This document shows, in pieces, positions 63,724-64,000 of a stretch of 64,000 nucleotides of DNA. Numbering within the stretch: the stretch's first letter is position 1; each line of letters starts with the position of its first letter. The translations under genes and the position numbers were made by a program. The notes below the pieces were generated by a model. That model made no database searches, had not been told where the DNA came from, and saw only the letters and a program-made list of their open reading frames with translations. Origin of the DNA: Amoebidium appalachense (lineage: Eukaryota; Ichthyosporea); contig CAVNZM010000016.1 in assembly GCA_963693365.1 (NCBI GenBank), positions 310,001 through 374,000 on the forward strand. The letters run 5' to 3'.

Positions 63724-64000
63724 GTATGGATACCACCCTAGTAGATAAGTCTGTATGGTGCTCTGATGTTGATATTGCCTGGGAAGTTGTGCAGTGGCGT
63801 TGTAATTTTTGTTTCCATCGCTGCTGGTGCCACTTTTGTGCTGAACGTTTTAATCGCAAGCATGTTGATAGGTCACTGAATTTTTATGTCGCGTTTTACC
63901 TCTTTCCCTACGGATGTCTGCTACACTGGCTCGCAATGTGACCACTTTAAACTATTTGTTGAATTCTGTTGGTCGTCACATTGAGTATTTATATGTTTTT
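63724..64000 (+). other. Right flank of the gypsy element, unassigned short frame
   Basis: A 72-codon frame starts at ATG 63725 (within the target duplication) and stops at 63941. It is Cys- and Trp-rich but has no recognised domain. It may be non-coding host sequence. Confidence 0.3.

Overview
The window is eukaryotic nuclear DNA from an unidentified protist-like genome. It holds one spliced host gene, very abundant simple repeats (poly-C/poly-G runs, CA, GCAC and GA arrays) and a dense set of nested transposable elements. The spliced gene encodes a type I membrane protein with a carbohydrate-binding-like module and three thrombospondin type-1 repeats. Together with copia elements, chromodomain gypsy elements and split-repeat tyrosine-recombinase retrotransposons, this would suit an alga or alveolate-type protist (a chromerid is one possibility), but nothing seen here fixes the species. 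All terminal stop codons seen are standard.

Layout. 1-8386: no convincing gene; poly-C tracts, a 32-bp-arm palindrome (2333-2398) and a nearly 1-kb compound microsatellite (5257-6235). 8387-13139: the four-exon TSR gene (518 aa), whose three introns are almost pure simple repeat, G/GT-rich at the 5' end and C/CA-rich at the 3' end. 13140-25026: copia debris, including an inverted pair of about 0.9-kb LTRs and two oppositely oriented copia remnants. 25027-36170: two retrotransposons of the Ngaro/PAT split-direct-repeat type (A1-ORF-B1-A2-B2), the intact one (25587-31148) inserted in the decayed one and flanked by a perfect 30-bp direct repeat. 36171-37957: mixed unique sequence, a truncated LTR and two possible exon fragments.

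37958-63723 is a nested stack, resolvable base by base through target-site duplications (TSDs). A Ty3/gypsy chromodomain element (LTRs 713/732 bp, TSD GTATG) contains a minus-strand copia element at 40462-54796 (LTR 766 bp). That copia element was itself hit three times: by a nearly intact copia element (42335-49087, TSD TCAGT); by a 659-bp miniature LTR element (49909-50567, TSD CTCGG) whose 289-bp LTRs each carry a complete tRNA-like gene with A box, B box and oligo-T stop; and by a 1028-bp miniature LTR element (53009-54036, TSD ACATT) sitting inside its 5' LTR. A 3054-bp CACTA-like DNA transposon (58665-61718, TSD TAA) splits the gypsy integrase.

The most novel candidate is the miniature LTR retrotransposon carrying a tRNA gene in its LTR. 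It resembles Cassandra elements, which carry 5S rRNA, but here with a tRNA. Its leader could compete with the acceptor stem, and its anticodon loop is unusual. Other points of interest are the mirror-symmetric simple-repeat introns, an in-frame UGA-C between gag and pol of an otherwise open copia element, primer sites matching the anticodon arm of initiator tRNA-Met, and the 30-bp duplication around a tyrosine-recombinase retroelement. Many frame breaks lie in G/C homopolymers, so assembly or sequencing error cannot be separated from real decay by eye.
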